64,000 bases of DNA from Blumeriella jaapii (GCA_009599575.1 VWND01000003.1:1192001-1256000), one strand, 5' to 3'. Numbered from the stretch's first letter, positions 12,352 through 23,479 are shown. Notes: generated by a model not told the origin, from the letters alone. Numbers and translations: made by a program.

Positions 12352-12765
12352 TATAAGAATTAAAAAGGCAGGGAAACACTAGTTCAGACAATAAAGCTCA
12401 GATAAGATTGGGTTGATAGTCAGACTGATCTTTATCTTTTATATCTTTAATAGAAGGCGTATATAAATATAAAAGGAGGGGTGGAGCCCTCGAAAAAAGT
12501 ATTTCCCAGAAAACCAGGCGAATCCTATTTAATATGCTTTTTCAGCCCCTATCCCGATCTTTTCTTATTCTTTTTAATATAATTTTAATAACTGGTTTTT
12601 TAGCAATTATTCCTATAAAGTATTTTATTTAAATATTATTTTCAGCCTTTATAATATTATCCGGCCCCTACGGCCTATCCGCAGAAAATGCTATTCGAAA
12701 GTTGGTAAAAGGCAGAAAGTCTTGGCGAATCATCTGACTTATATACGTAATATTGGTTTCTGATA
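12352..12765 (-). repeat. LTR-B, 3' LTR
   Basis: 414 bp, aligned end to end with 19848-20261. Differences are nearly all transitions. The first 60 bases of this copy are much less mutated (GGCAGGGAAACAC) than the other copy (AACAAAAAAACAT), while the second half is better kept in the other copy. Confidence 0.9.
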
Positions 12766-12780
12766 TTACTTTCCCTTCTA
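12766..12780 (-). other. Polypurine tract of B
   Basis: Directly next to the 3' LTR, sense sequence AGAAGGGAAAGTAA: a purine-rich primer site for plus-strand DNA synthesis, in the expected place. Confidence 0.65.
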
Positions 12781-13024
12781 GGCCTTTGGTTCTTAAAAGC
12801 GACTGATTTTTTTATACGTATACTTCCGTATATAACGTGCGTTACGCTTTCGAAATAACGTACGGTTTTTTCCGCTTTCGGTCGTGAATTATAACTGTTT
12901 TTTCCGCTTTTAGTCGTGAATTATAATTATTCTGCTGTTTTATTTTTTTTGTTTTCGGTAGCGCTCGCATTTTCGTTTAAAAAAACCTTTTTTTTTAAAA
13001 TAGCCGCTATTTTCCTGCTTAATT

Positions 13025-13058
<34 letters not shown>

Positions 13059-13990
13059 CGTTAGCTTTTTTTTTATTTTAATCAATTGCTTTTCGCCGCG
13101 TTCGCCGCGAACTTTTAAAATGCTTTTAATTTCTATTTGCTTTCGATGCGCCCGTCTGATTTTACGCGAAAGCATTACAACGGCCTTTTTGTTTTTTTGC
13201 GTTTTCGAGCTTTTTAGCGTAAAATGCAACCGTTGCAAAATTTCGCATATTTAGTATTTTTTTGTAAATTTCTTAAATTTCTATTCGAATTCGCTTTTAA
13301 CTAGCTACAAATTCTTGCCGCACGCGCTATCGAAGCGCAAATACTTTTCGTAAGCCTTAACGATTTTATAAATCGTTTCGATATTGCTACCGCCGCTGCC
13401 GCTTTTTTTTTTTTTATTGCCGAAGCCAAAACTTTTGCTAAAACTTTTATCGATTTTATTATTTACGACGCTTATATAAATCGTTTAAAAAAAAATAACG
13501 CTTCGGTTTTTATAATAATCGAAAATCGTGCGAATCGCGCCGCGGCTCGGGCTACCGCCGCTGCTGCTGCGCCCGTTTTTGCCGGTTTGGCGGCTGCTGC
13601 TGTTTTAAAAGCTTTGGCTGCGCCGGCCCTTTTTTTTAACGACGCTAATATAAAACGTATCCTTCGACGTTTCGAAAACGTCGCTCGGATTTATTTTAAT
13701 TAATTAAATTAAATTTTGAATTTCTACGAAAATATCGTAGTTGCAATTTAAAATTCGATTACGGCTATTATAAAAACCTTGACTGGAATAAATCGAATAC
13801 TTTGCGAATTCGTTTAATATTAATTTTTTTAGCTTGCCGCTGCTTTTGAATTTAAAAGAAATAGCGATAAAAATAAAAAAAAAAATAACGATAATAAAAA
13901 TAAATTAGCTTAACGGCGATTTTAAGGTTTTCTAAATGTTTTTGTTTTTTTTTCTTTGCTTTTACGACGCGTATTCGTTATTGCTCCGTT
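12781..13990 (-). pseudogene. B: low-complexity Lys/Gln-rich C-terminal or 3' tail
   Basis: Between chromodomain and polypurine tract. The minus-strand frame 12927-13238 is rich in Lys, Arg and Gln, helped by a run of about 33 T at 13027-13060. At 13530-13640 the sense frame is Gln/Pro/Arg-rich (QQQPPNRQ). It may be the end of Pol or a separate reading frame; no domain recognised. Short duplicated GGTCGTGAATTATAA blocks lie at 12881-12925. Confidence 0.4.
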
Positions 13991-15330
13991 GCTATTATTT
14001 GTCGTATTTTTCAAGTATTTTTTTACAACTTTTTTTGCGTTCGTAAAATAGTTTTCTGGCTTTCAAAAGTCTTCGCTTAATAAATAACTCTTTTATCGCA
14101 TCAAATAATATCGGCCTTTTTTTATATTTTTATAAATTTGTATTAATTTGATTTCGTATTTTTCGGATTTTTAGAATTTTATTATATTATTTTTCGGCTC
14201 GATATCGTTTCGACCCTGCCAAAGTTCTAATAAAAAAACGTGAAAAATATCGTGAATACGATATTAAAAAGAAAACTCGAATTAATAAGCTTGGCCGTAT
14301 TCGTATATAATTCGCTTAATTTTAAAAAACTTTAAATATTTATTTAAAAGCTTTCGAAAAAATCGCAGCTATCGAAGGTTTTTAATCGATAATAATATTT
14401 TATCGCCTATTTAAAATCTAGTTTTTTTATATTTAGCGTCGTAAAACCTTTTGTAATTCGCGTTAGCTTTTTTTAATTTTTTATTAAATACTTTTTTTTT
14501 TTTTATAATATTCTAACTCGTTTTTCCGCTAACGATACCTTTTTTTCTACGACGTCGCTTTCGACGTTGCTGCCAAATTTTAAATAAAAGCCGTATAATA
14601 TACGAAAAAAAATAAAACCCGTAAAAGCGTATATCGAATTATTATACGTAAATTCGGCTAAAGCAAACTTCGTAATTTAATCGTTTTATCGATAATCGTA
14701 ATACGTGCGAAAATAAAATTCTAAAACTTGATTTTGACGTTTCGTTTAGCCATCGGTTTAAAAATAAAAAACGGTGTTTAATCGACGTCGTATTTATAAA
14801 TAAAACATTATTAAAAACCAAAATTTATTAATAAAAACTGACCTTCTGTTTGTAATAATCCTTTTAAAGCAGCCAAAATCTTTGTAAACGTGTTATATAA
14901 ATATCTTAATCAAATTTAAAGCTAAAATCGTTTTTTATATCGGTATATATTTCGACAGCTTCGTATATCGGTTTATTATAACGAATATCGAATCGTAAAT
15001 ACGATTTCGTTTTTTGCTAAAAAGTAAATTCGTAATAAAATCTATAATTATCTTTTCCTAAGATTTCGTAAAAATCGAAAAAAAAATTAACTCGCTATAA
15101 GATCGGTGCTTTCTAGGCTTGCCTTTCTAGCATTTTCCATACGTATTAACGTAACGCTTTACGTCGCTTCGTAAACCAAACCAGAAATACTTTTTTTCGA
15201 TCAATTCTAACGTTCGCCGAAAGCTTTAATAGCCGGCGGTCGAATCGTCGTAATTAATTTTTAATATTTCGCTTTTAATAACGCTTTTATTCGAAATATA
15301 CGCACGTTTTTTATAACGTAATAATTTATT
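13991..15330 (-). pseudogene. B: integrase with C-terminal chromodomain (decayed)
   Basis: Sense reading gives the zinc-binding region near 15150-15240 (GYQSFRRTLE..., ending in GKC), core near 14900-15070 (IIDFITNLLF, the first acidic motif), ITNRRSVFI near 14830, TDGQTKRQN near 14750, and a GPF/H-like segment FHVFLLELWQGRN near 14200. A chromodomain follows at about 14010-14190 (YEIKLIQIY, KSYLLSEDF, PENYFTNAKKVVKKY); its conserved aromatic Trp is now a stop (TGG to TGA/TAG). Chromodomains of this type guide integration to marked heterochromatin; this is known for the group, not shown here. Confidence 0.75.
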
Positions 15331-16400
15331 TTAGCCTATACGCCAATATTTTTCGAATCCGGCTCGATTGCTTTACGAAGCCGATTCGTACGTTTTTTAT
15401 AATACAAAAAAATCAAATTTTTGCAATTTAAAAATAATTTTATAAATCGGTTTTATTAGCTCGTTATTAGCCGTTTCGGATTATAATAATATAGCGGCTA
15501 CGCTTCGTAGTATATATTATTTGCAATTAATAATATTAGTAAAAAACAATCCGGCGAAAAAGTTTTTTATTTAATTTTTTTCCGCTTGCTTTTTACCTTT
15601 TGATTTCGTTAATAAAAGTTTCGAATATTTATCGGCGCGAAATGGTTTATGCCCCGACTTTAGGCGTGTTTTTACTGCGAAAAACATTTTAAAATTTCTT
15701 AAATAAGCTAGTTTTAGCTTATAATACAGCGTAAGCAGCTGTTTGTTATTTTTTTTTAAATTTTTTTTTAAATTTGACCGGCGGAAAAAACTATCCGCCG
15801 AATTAAAAACTTCTGTTTTATATTCGATTGCAAAATCGTATTCAGCTAGCTCGTCGGCCCACTTCGCTTAGCGTCCGTTTAAACGTTTTTTCGTAAAAAA
15901 GTATTTTAAATTATAATAATTTATACGTATAATAATAAAGTCGAAAGCGCCACGTAAATATTAGCTTTACTGTCTGAAAGCGTAAACTATAGCTATTAGC
16001 TTAGCGTCGTAAACTTCGTATTTTTATTTTATAAAAAAAAGTTTTTTCGAATAATACGCGATAAAATGCTAACGTGCCTTCGTATTTTCCCCGAATAATT
16101 AAAATAATATTCCGCTTATAGCGAATTTCGAAGCGTCTGTTTCGATTTAAATTTTTAATCGAAAGTCGAAATAGCGTAAAATCGATGCTTAGCAAAACTT
16201 TTTTTTTAAAAGTAAAAAAACGAGCTTCGCTTCGAATAAAAAACGAAAAAGGCTCGATATTTTTTTTCGTTGCATTTTTTTTAGAAAATTTGTAATAAAT
16301 CGGCAAAGCTTAGCGTAGTTTTTAATAAAACGTTTATAAAAGTTGGTAAAACCCAAAAACATTTAAATATTTCGCTACGTAATAAAAAAAAGCTATTTCC
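15331..16400 (-). pseudogene. B: RNase H relic and connection
   Basis: Sense reading near 16140 gives IETDASKFAISGIL, the TDAS RNase H motif of gypsy Pol, then HFIAYYSKK near 16060 and an ADELAEYDFAIEY block near 15840. Stops replace Gln (for example before IETDAS). Contiguous with RT upstream and integrase downstream. Confidence 0.75.
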
Positions 16401-16741
16401 GAATACTATTTATTTTTTTTGAATTTATTTTAATTTCCGTAGAAATAACGACGAAACTTAGGAACTCAATCGTATTCGTATCGAAAGCATATTTTTTCAG
16501 ATTTCCGTAAAGTTTATTAATACGAAGTCTTTCGAAAACTTTTTTTACCGCGTTTGTATAATCGTCGGAGTTTTCGAAAAATATTAAAATATTATCGAAG
16601 TAAATTATATACGTAATATTTATTAAACCGACTAAAGCTTAATTAATATACGCTTGGAAGGTTGCTAATGCGTTCGAAAAGCCGAAAAAAATAATACGCA
16701 ATATTCGAAATATCCGTAACAAATGCGAAACGCAATTTTTC
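16401..16741 (-). pseudogene. B: reverse transcriptase, C-terminal part
   Basis: Contains NALATFQAYIN near 16650 and the catalytic box read as YFDNILIF near 16600 (second Asp now Asn by G-to-A), followed by a FLSFVVI-type thumb segment. Separated from the N-terminal part by insertion F at the codons leading into FAFVTDIS. Confidence 0.75.
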
Positions 16742-17264
16742 TGTGACAGCTGGCTTAAGGGTGATCATGGTGAATGATATGGGCCGAAAGATACGCGTGT
16801 ACGTTGAATACTAAGGTGAAGAGCTCCCGTTTACCTTAGAGCTCTTCACCTTAGTATTCAACGTACACGCGTATCTTTCGGCCCATATCATTCACCATGA
16901 TCACCCTTAAGCCAGCTGTCACATAATACTAAGGTCGAATCGTATTAAATGGTATGCAGTTAGGTGCAAGCTCTAGTAGCAGTAAGGTGCGAGCTCGTAA
17001 ATCGACAGGCTCAGCGAAGAGGTCGAGCTGTATTAGTTTGGTTGACCTTAGTATTATGTGACAGCTGGCTTAAGGGTGATCATGGTGAATGATATGGGCC
17101 GAAAGATACGCGTGTACGTTGAATACTAAGGTGAAGAGCTCTAAGGTAAACGGGAGCTCTGAACTATTAAATACAGGTTGGTAAGGGTCCGTGCGCAATC
17201 CTACCACTGGCAATTACTACTAGCAATTACCACTGGCAATTTACCACCGGCCAGGATCGTAACA
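16742..17264 (-). mobile_element. Insertion F: 523 bp solo-LTR-like element built of inverted arms
   Basis: Starts TGTGACAGC, ends CGTAACA, and is flanked by TTTTC on both sides (16737-16741 and 17265-17269), a 5 bp target duplication. An 85 bp segment occurs three times in alternating orientation: 16742-16826 (+), 16839-16923 (-), 17057-17141 (+). The first two form a perfect palindrome around a 12-base spacer. CA and TG dinucleotides are plentiful, so it has almost no RIP, unlike everything around it. TG...CA ends and a 5 bp duplication favour a solo LTR; orientation is set by the TATTTAATA box in the minus direction and is uncertain. Confidence 0.7.
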
Positions 17265-17700
17265 TTTTCCATTTATTTCCTTTTTTTATTCGAAGGCGGT
17301 GATACGCCTAAATAAAATCTAGCTTAATAAATATTTTAGCTTTTTTTAAACGATTTAAAGTTTCGCTTATAAAAGGTAAAAAAATTCGATTTTTAACCGT
17401 AATTGCGTTTAAAAAAAAAAAACCTTTATAATCGACGCATAATCGTAAACTTCCGTTTTTTTTTAATATAAATATTACCGATGCGCCGGCAAAATTAATA
17501 AACCTTTTTATCTAGTCTTTTTTTAAGCTCGAATCGAAATATTCGCGTAATTCGGTAAATTCAAATTCCGACAAAAAATAAACTGGTCCCTAAAAAAAGT
17601 CCTTCCTTTTCGCGAAATTTATTCGATGCTTTATAAAATAATAAAAAGCTAAAATAACCGCGGCGGTATCGTCGAACACGTCGGCGTAATCGTCGTATTT
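17265..17700 (-). pseudogene. B: reverse transcriptase, N-terminal part
   Basis: Sense reading gives [20 protein letters not shown] near 17470, the gypsy RT stretch with LRLCVDYR, then [14 protein letters not shown]. Upstream is a protease-RT connector. Fits directly to the C-terminal RT part when insertion F and one TTTTC are removed. Confidence 0.8.
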
Positions 17701-18230
17701 AAAAAGTAATTAATACTGTTTTTTAGTAGCTTTTTTTAAAACGATACAAAACGCTTGCTTCCTTTTGAATTCCTTTTTAAAACGTTTGATTATAACGAAA
17801 TTAAACTGTAAACGTTCGACTAAGTATCGCCACGATTTAGCTCGAAAACTTATAACGGAATCGATATTTCGCAATTAAAAAAACCTTAAAATAAATAAAA
17901 CCTTTAAAATATTTATATCGCAAACCACGAAATCGCTCTATATTTTTTTAATTATTCCATAATTATTAATAGCGCGAATAAATTGCGTATGCGTGCCGTA
18001 AATAATTACTTTTTTTCTTTTAACCGTAAATAAATTAATATATTTTTAAATTGGTTTTTATTTATATTTAATTAATAATTTTTGGATTACGCAGTTTTTT
18101 TCCGCGCCGCAATCGATAAAAGCTCGTTTCGTACGAATTTCGCTTTTGGCTTTTTTAATTTCGACTAAAATTATTATTTTTTACTTTTTTTTTTCGTTCG
18201 ATTTTATTAGCAACGACGAAATTAAAATCG
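17701..18230 (-). pseudogene. B: aspartic protease relic and connector
   Basis: The sense frame near 18100 reads RAFIDCGAEKNCVIQKLL, a D-x-G-A retropepsin active site with the catalytic Asp and Gly kept. The connector to RT follows (ADVFDDTAAVIL near 17680). Confidence 0.7.
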
Positions 18231-19560
18231 AGCGAAAGCTTTTCCCGAATTTTTAGATTTGTTAGCTTCGAAGCAATTTAAGGTTATATATCCTTTTCTG
18301 TTGCATTTATAATATTCGACTTTTAAATAATTAGCCATGCGGTGCCTTTTCTTTTGGCAGCGACTACATTTCGAAAAGTAAAAAAAATCGTTAGAAATTC
18401 TAAAATTCCAAAGGATTTTATTAAAATTATCGTTTTTTCGCTTTCGTTTTTTTTTTTATAACGTACTTTCGAATCGAAAACAATATATATTTGTTCTAGC
18501 TTTTAAGTTTTAATCGTAAATATAAATTTTTTTTTTTTTTTTTTTTTTTTTGCGCTCGTTTCGTCGTCGTTTATTATTTTTCGTTTCGTCGCTAATAATT
18601 TTATTAGCATTTTCGATACGACGAGCGATTAATACTAATTTTTCGTGCGAGCTTATAATTATAATATTGCTTCGTTTAATAATTTCTTTTCGAAAAATAA
18701 ATCGGAGTTTTGCGAAAAGCATTTTTCTTTTAATCGCATCGTTTGTTATTTGCAACTGCTATTCGAAATTATTTAAATAAGCAACGAAATCGTCAACTAA
18801 TTTATACTTTTTTTGCTTCGCTTTATCGTATAAATTCGAAGCCGCGATTTTTCGATTTTCCGCATTTATTAAAAAGTCCAATATCTATTTTTTAAAATCG
18901 TTTTATATAATTCGAATATTCGTAAAACGTCGTTCGTATCCGGTCCATCTTTTTTCCATTTTATCGTCGAAAATTAAAACACAAGCGTTAATTTTCTTTT
19001 GATCGATACAAAATATTACTCCTTTATCCTGGCGGAAATTTCGCTCTGCACGCCGAATAAAAAATTAAGCTTTTTTAGTATTTTTTCCTCGATATATTAG
19101 AAAGTTTCTTATTTTTAATACCTTTCGACTCGAATTCGCTGTGTTTTTTACAAAAAATATAATATATTCAAAAGAAATACTAAATCGTTTCCAATAAGTA
19201 TTATTATCGTAATGCTCCGAAGATATCTTATAATAATCGCCGGCTTGAATTATTTTTTGTTTTTTTTTTATTAAAACGGTGTTAAAAAGTATAAAAACCT
19301 TTTTTTCGATATTTTCGAAAACGTTAAATTCTTATTGGAATTATTTAACCTTCTTTCAAAATTCGTTTCGGCGTCTTTTAGCTTTTTCGAGTTTTTTAAT
19401 TATTTCGTAAACTTTTTTCTTAATTTTTTTCTGCTTTATTTTAGCTCGTATCTTTTTTACTTTTTTACGTTTATCGTTTTTTTTTTTATTCGGCGCGGAT
19501 TCGTTTATCAATCAAATAAATTAAAATCTCGGTAAAAAATCTTTCCGAATCGCTTTAAAC
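18231..19560 (-). pseudogene. B: gag with two zinc knuckles
   Basis: The Gag core near 18510-18755 reads KLRFIFRKEI and IARRIENANK, the pattern of fungal gypsy Gag (ELR..LRDEL..., L..LA.RIDNR). Two adjacent CCHC knuckles lie at 18272-18368: the first has its last Cys as Tyr, the second its His as Tyr. Both are single transitions of RIP type, so metal binding would be lost. Further upstream a retrotrans_gag-like segment with VDDFVAYLNNFE near 18790 is visible. The frame at 18550-18780 on the other strand is a shadow. Confidence 0.75.
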
Positions 19561-19847
19561 GTGGCCTCCTTTAATAATTTCTTTAATAAAAAAAATTGAA
19601 AAATCGTCGCGCTTTGGTAATAAAATATTTTCGACCTTTAGTAAAGCTGATAACGTTAAAAAAAACGATAATACAAAGTTTTTTTAAGCAGCCGAAAATG
19701 CTAAATTTTTTTAAATAGCTGAAAATGCCTGTTCGCTGCGAATACGAAAAGCTATAATATCGATAATAACGATATAAATATAATAATATAATAAAAGATT
19801 ATTTTAATAATATCGAATTGCCGTTCCGGTAAATAAAAAAATCAGAA
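19561..19847 (-). other. B: 5' leader with primer-binding region
   Basis: Between 5' LTR and gag on the minus strand. Directly after the LTR the sense reads TTCTGATTTTTTTATTTACC; RIP has made the tRNA primer site unrecognisable to me. No coding signal. Confidence 0.45.
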
Positions 19848-20261
19848 TATAAAAATTAAAAAAACAAAAAAACATTAATTTAAATAATAAAACTTAAATA
19901 AAATTAAATTAATAATCAGACTGATTTTTACTTTTTATATTTCTAGTAAAAAGCGTATATAAATACAAAAAGAAAAGTAGAGCTCTCGAAAAAAATATTT
20001 CCCAGGAAACCAGGCGAATCCCATTTAATATGCTTCTCCAGCCTCCATCCCGACCTCTTTTCATCCTTTTTAATATAATCCTAATAACTGGTTTCTTAGC
20101 AATCATTCCTATAAAATGTTTTACTTAAATATCATTTTCAGCCTCTACAATACTATCCGGCCCCCACGGCCTATCCGCAGAAAGTGCTATTCGAGGGTTG
20201 GTAGAAGGCAGAGGGTCTTGGCGGATCACCTGACTTATACACGTGATATTGGTTCCTGACA
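19848..20261 (-). repeat. LTR-B, 5' LTR
   Basis: 414 bp, same length as the 3' LTR. In sense it starts TGTCAGGAACC. The 3' third (19848-19960 on the plus strand) is saturated with A/T, while 20030-20261 keeps many CA and TG steps, so mutation density changes sharply inside one LTR. Confidence 0.9.
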
Positions 20262-21560
20262 TTTTTAACGTTTCGTATAATTTTATCAAATTTAATAATA
20301 TTTCTATTAACGGTAATATAAATTATTCGTTTGTCGGTGATAATCGGAATATTATTAGCTTCGGCTGTTTTTTGATTTATGCAATTGATTTCGGCTTTAT
20401 TATCGAATAAAGCGAGGGCGGTCGTATTTTTTTTAAATATAATTTTCATTTTTAACGCTTTTATAGCCGTGTAAAAGTAGTTTTATCGTTTTGATTTTTG
20501 GGTTTTTATAGCAAAAGCTAAAAAGCTGATTTTTTCCGAGGATTCTTTTTTATCGGCTAAATTAACCGCGGTGTTATAAATTTCCTTTTGATTTTTTTTC
20601 AGTTTAAAATCGTTTTTTTTTCGAATGGTTTTAATTTTTTCGTTTTTTTTTAATACAAAAATTTGTTTATTAATAATTTTGTCGAATTTTTTTTTTATGC
20701 TAAATAAATCGCTGAATTTCAATTTAATTTTCTGTTTTAAAATCTTTTTAATAGCTTCGTCGACGGCTTCGAAGCTAATATATTTATCGATTTATTTTTC
20801 GCTTCGCATTAATAATAAGCGTTTAAAAGCTGGTATTTTCTGAATAATTTGAATCGAAATATCGGTATCGATATTTTTTATATCGTCGTTAATTTTTTCT
20901 ATTGTAAGCGTTTTTTTAATAGTTTTATCGGTTTTTTTTCGAATTTCAAAATCTTTTTCTCTTTCGATTTTGACGTTTTTTTTTACACCAATCGGTTTGG
21001 CGAATAAAACAAAAGCATTTTGCTTTTTTATAGTTCGCTAGCTTGATTATGCAGCTATAATATTTGCAAGCGCGATAATTGCATTAATAATATATATATT
21101 TGTTTTTGATTTATATATTTGAATTTTATTTATACTTAGGATAAGGGTTTTTTTTTTTGATTAATACGCTTTCGGAAATATTTTTTTTTTATTAATAAAA
21201 ATCGTTTTCGCATTTTTCCTGTTTTTCAAGCAGTCGTTCCATTCCGTACTTTTTATTTTTAAGCGAATAATATTTAACCAGCTCTGATTTTCAGCTTTAT
21301 TAAAAGAGCTTATTTCTGCTTTTACCGGTCCGAAGCAAATCGCTTTGTATTTATTAATATAATAAATATTATTATTTACACAAAAATTAAATATTTTGCA
21401 TTTAAAGCGAATATAAAAATTTTCGTAATAAATTTCTTTGTTATTATAAAATCCATATTTAAAGCCACGAAATCTGTTTGAATAATTATTTTTACTATTT
21501 TAATAGCCGCGATTCTGATTTCCGCGTTGGTTTTTTTTTTTTTTTTTTGATAATCGTTAT
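20262..21560 (-). pseudogene. A3: protease N-terminus and gag C-terminal half
   Basis: The protease active-site stretch LFDNKAEINCINQKTAEANN lies at about 20330-20420 in the sense frame, matching A2 3600-3790. Upstream, gag tail runs to 21560 with the ICFGPVKAE block near 21320. The long plus-strand frames at 20625-20843 and 21478-21756 are shadows. TRG1 interrupts gag at GTTAT (21556-21560). Confidence 0.65.
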
Positions 21561-21730
21561 TGTAACGGCCCGGCCATTCGGCTGTTCGGCTTTCGGCTGT
21601 TCAGCCTTCCGTTACAGTTCTGGCGTAGCGCCAGGGGCAGGGGGTTCTACAGTGTATATAGTTCGCCCCGAGCTTCCTTCCTTTCAGCTTTCTGTCTGTA
21701 TCTTAAGGGAAATATATGAGGTTCGTTACA
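21561..21730 (+). repeat. TRG LTR (5', copy 1)
   Basis: 170 bp. Its first 56 bases are a hairpin: TGTAACGG (21561-21568) pairs with CCGTTACA (21609-21616), with GGCTGTT/CGGCT repeats between. A GTGTATATAG element near 21650 could be a TATA box. Rich in GC compared with the surroundings. Confidence 0.9.
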
Positions 21731-22165
21731 TTATACAAACCTTTCGTTCGGAGTGACGTCGTATTATTGATTATTGATTTATTGACTTTATTGATATTGG
21801 TTTATTAATTATTGGCTTATTGATTTATTGATTATTGATTATTGGTTATTGGTTCATTGACCTTTTTTATCGATTACAACTCTCGCCATTATATCGTTTC
21901 CGGTGTATCCGACCTCTCGCACCATTCTATACCTTCCGAAATTTATTGTTTCAGGCGCTTCCGATCAATTGCGCCACCTTTTATTACTACGATTATTGCA
22001 CCTTCTCGTACGCTACCGCCATACTAGCGTGCACCGCTTTACAACACTTCAATACGATTACTCCCACCGATAATTTGGTGCTTCCGACCCAAAAGCACTC
22101 CTACAGCTACTACAGCACCAACCTCCCTTTTGTTTTTTCGTTTTTAGACTAGCTACGTTATAGCT
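21731..22165 (+). other. TRG1 leader with TTATTGA-type repeats
   Basis: Starts TTATACAAACC after the LTR (primer site region). At 21765-21860 short units of the TTATTGATT/TTATTGGTT kind repeat in tandem. Copy 2 has only part of this run, with a 40-base GC-richer segment in its middle (36411-36450). No coding signal. Confidence 0.55.
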
Positions 22166-23338
22166 ATGTTTACACCACTTTCTGAAGGCTCTGCTAGTTC
22201 TATTTAACTACAAATGTAGCAACGCATTTTAGAACTCGAGCAGCAGTTAGAAAACCTCGATACACGAATCGACGATTTGACCGAAAATCGTCGGCCCAGG
22301 CCGTGTTTACCCGATCCTGTCAAGTTTGGTAGGGCCAAATAGAATACATAGTACCTCTCAATTAAAGCCAAATTACGAGTCGACGGCCAGTCAATCGGCA
22401 ACGCTATCGTTCAATTCTACTACGTTTTTGCAAATCTCGAAAACAACTGCCAATCGTTAGTTTTACCCCTGCTTTTTTCGGCCGAATTATATTAATCTTG
22501 GAATTATTATATTTTACTCGAAAAACTGCGCCGAATGTACGATAACCCGAATAAGATTCAGGAGGCAGAAGACCGATTACTAGCGTGCAAATAAGATTTC
22601 AGCTTTTTGCAGGTTTATATTGCGACTTTTTAGCGTTTGTTGCACGAAAGTCGTATTAATTAGAATGACGTAGCCAAAATCGTCGCATTTCGGAACGGTT
22701 TAGCCGACCCGGTGAAAAGGCTACTCCGGGGCCATATGGATTTCTCCACTATTTGGATTGCATACGTTGCATTTTTACAGCGTTTAGTTGGTTCGGGTTT
22801 CCGATCAGCCAATTTCGGCCCTTTTAGTTTCGGCCCCTCTTTTTTTTTTCTTTCGGGCCAGCCCGGTCTTAGCACCTCTCGAAACGCCTTTCGAAATAAC
22901 TTTTCTAGGGTAGTCGGTATGCGTACGAATACACCGACCCGCCGGCTGATATACGACGCTGGCGACCCGATGGATATAACCCAAATCGAGGAACGAGAGG
23001 AGCTCGAACGTATTAACGAATTAGGAGCAATCGAGGTTTCAGAGGCGATTAACAAAGACGAAACCTTGATTTTGGATCAGAAATACTCAGTTTTACCAAG
23101 GGCTTTTACTTCGTCGATGGCTTAAAGAGAAGACTGGCGTCGTGCAGGCTGTTGCACTAGGTGCGGCGGTACAAATCACTGGATTGCGGGCTGCAAATTC
23201 AGACCCGCCATATTTCGCGACGTTTTAAGACGAGAGCAAATGGTTGCAATCGGTTTGTACGGTGACGAAGATGAGGCTGAAATCGAAGCTGCGCTGGCAG
23301 AGGAGTTTTCGGACGGTTCGGAATGGGGGTTTCAGTAG
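22166..23338 (+). pseudogene. TRG1: Gag-like protein, one frame with RIP stops
   Basis: From ATG at 22166 to TAG at 23336-23338 the frame stays continuous over 391 codons, including about ten internal TAA/TAG codons that fit former CAA/CAG or TGG. It contains a coiled-coil-like start (LELEQQLENLDTRIDDL), a Gag core with SIKAKLRVDGQSIGNAI and QFYYVFANLENN, a GDPMDITQ block near 22970, and an intact CCHC zinc knuckle CTRCGGTNHWIAGC at about 23155-23195. It ends in an acidic tail (EEFSDGSEWGFQ). The role is presumably particle formation and RNA packaging. No frameshift; substitutions alone inactivate it. Confidence 0.8.
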
Positions 23339-23465
23339 TGGTTTTCATTTTTTCACTTTTTTATTTTTTGATTGCAATTGCAGTCGTTCGTTCGTTTATT
23401 TTATTTCGGTGTGCCGAACCTTCGGTATGATTTTCTGTACAGTCAGCTGGAGGCCAGCTTTTTTC

Positions 23466-23479
23466 GGAGGGGGGGGTAG
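23466..23479 (+). other. Polypurine tract of TRG1
   Basis: GGAGGGGGGGGTAG directly before the 3' LTR. Copy 2 has the same tract at 38046-38059, identical and free of RIP. Confidence 0.75.

Larger units (their letters stand above)
12352..20261 (-). mobile_element. Element B: full-length Ty3/gypsy chromovirus inside A3
   Basis: 7,910 bp with two 414 bp LTRs. Sense is minus: gag with two zinc knuckles, protease, RT, RNase H, integrase, chromodomain, then a basic/Gln-rich tail and polypurine tract before the 3' LTR. Ends are TG...CA type (TGTCAGG at 20261, RIP-changed TATAAG at 12352). Flanking bases ATTTT and TTTTT agree in 4 of 5 and the protease of A3 is contiguous across it. The RT is split by insertion F. 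Confidence 0.88.

Noticed and set aside
12916..13254. Frame with a long Phe run, or Lys run on the other strand
   Set aside because: Driven by a poly-T tract of about 33 bases; only the minus-strand version is in element sense, and it has no domain.
16742..17264. Insertion F as a MITE
   Set aside because: The 5 bp duplication and TGT...ACA ends fit an LTR better; a MITE is not fully excluded because the arms are inverted.
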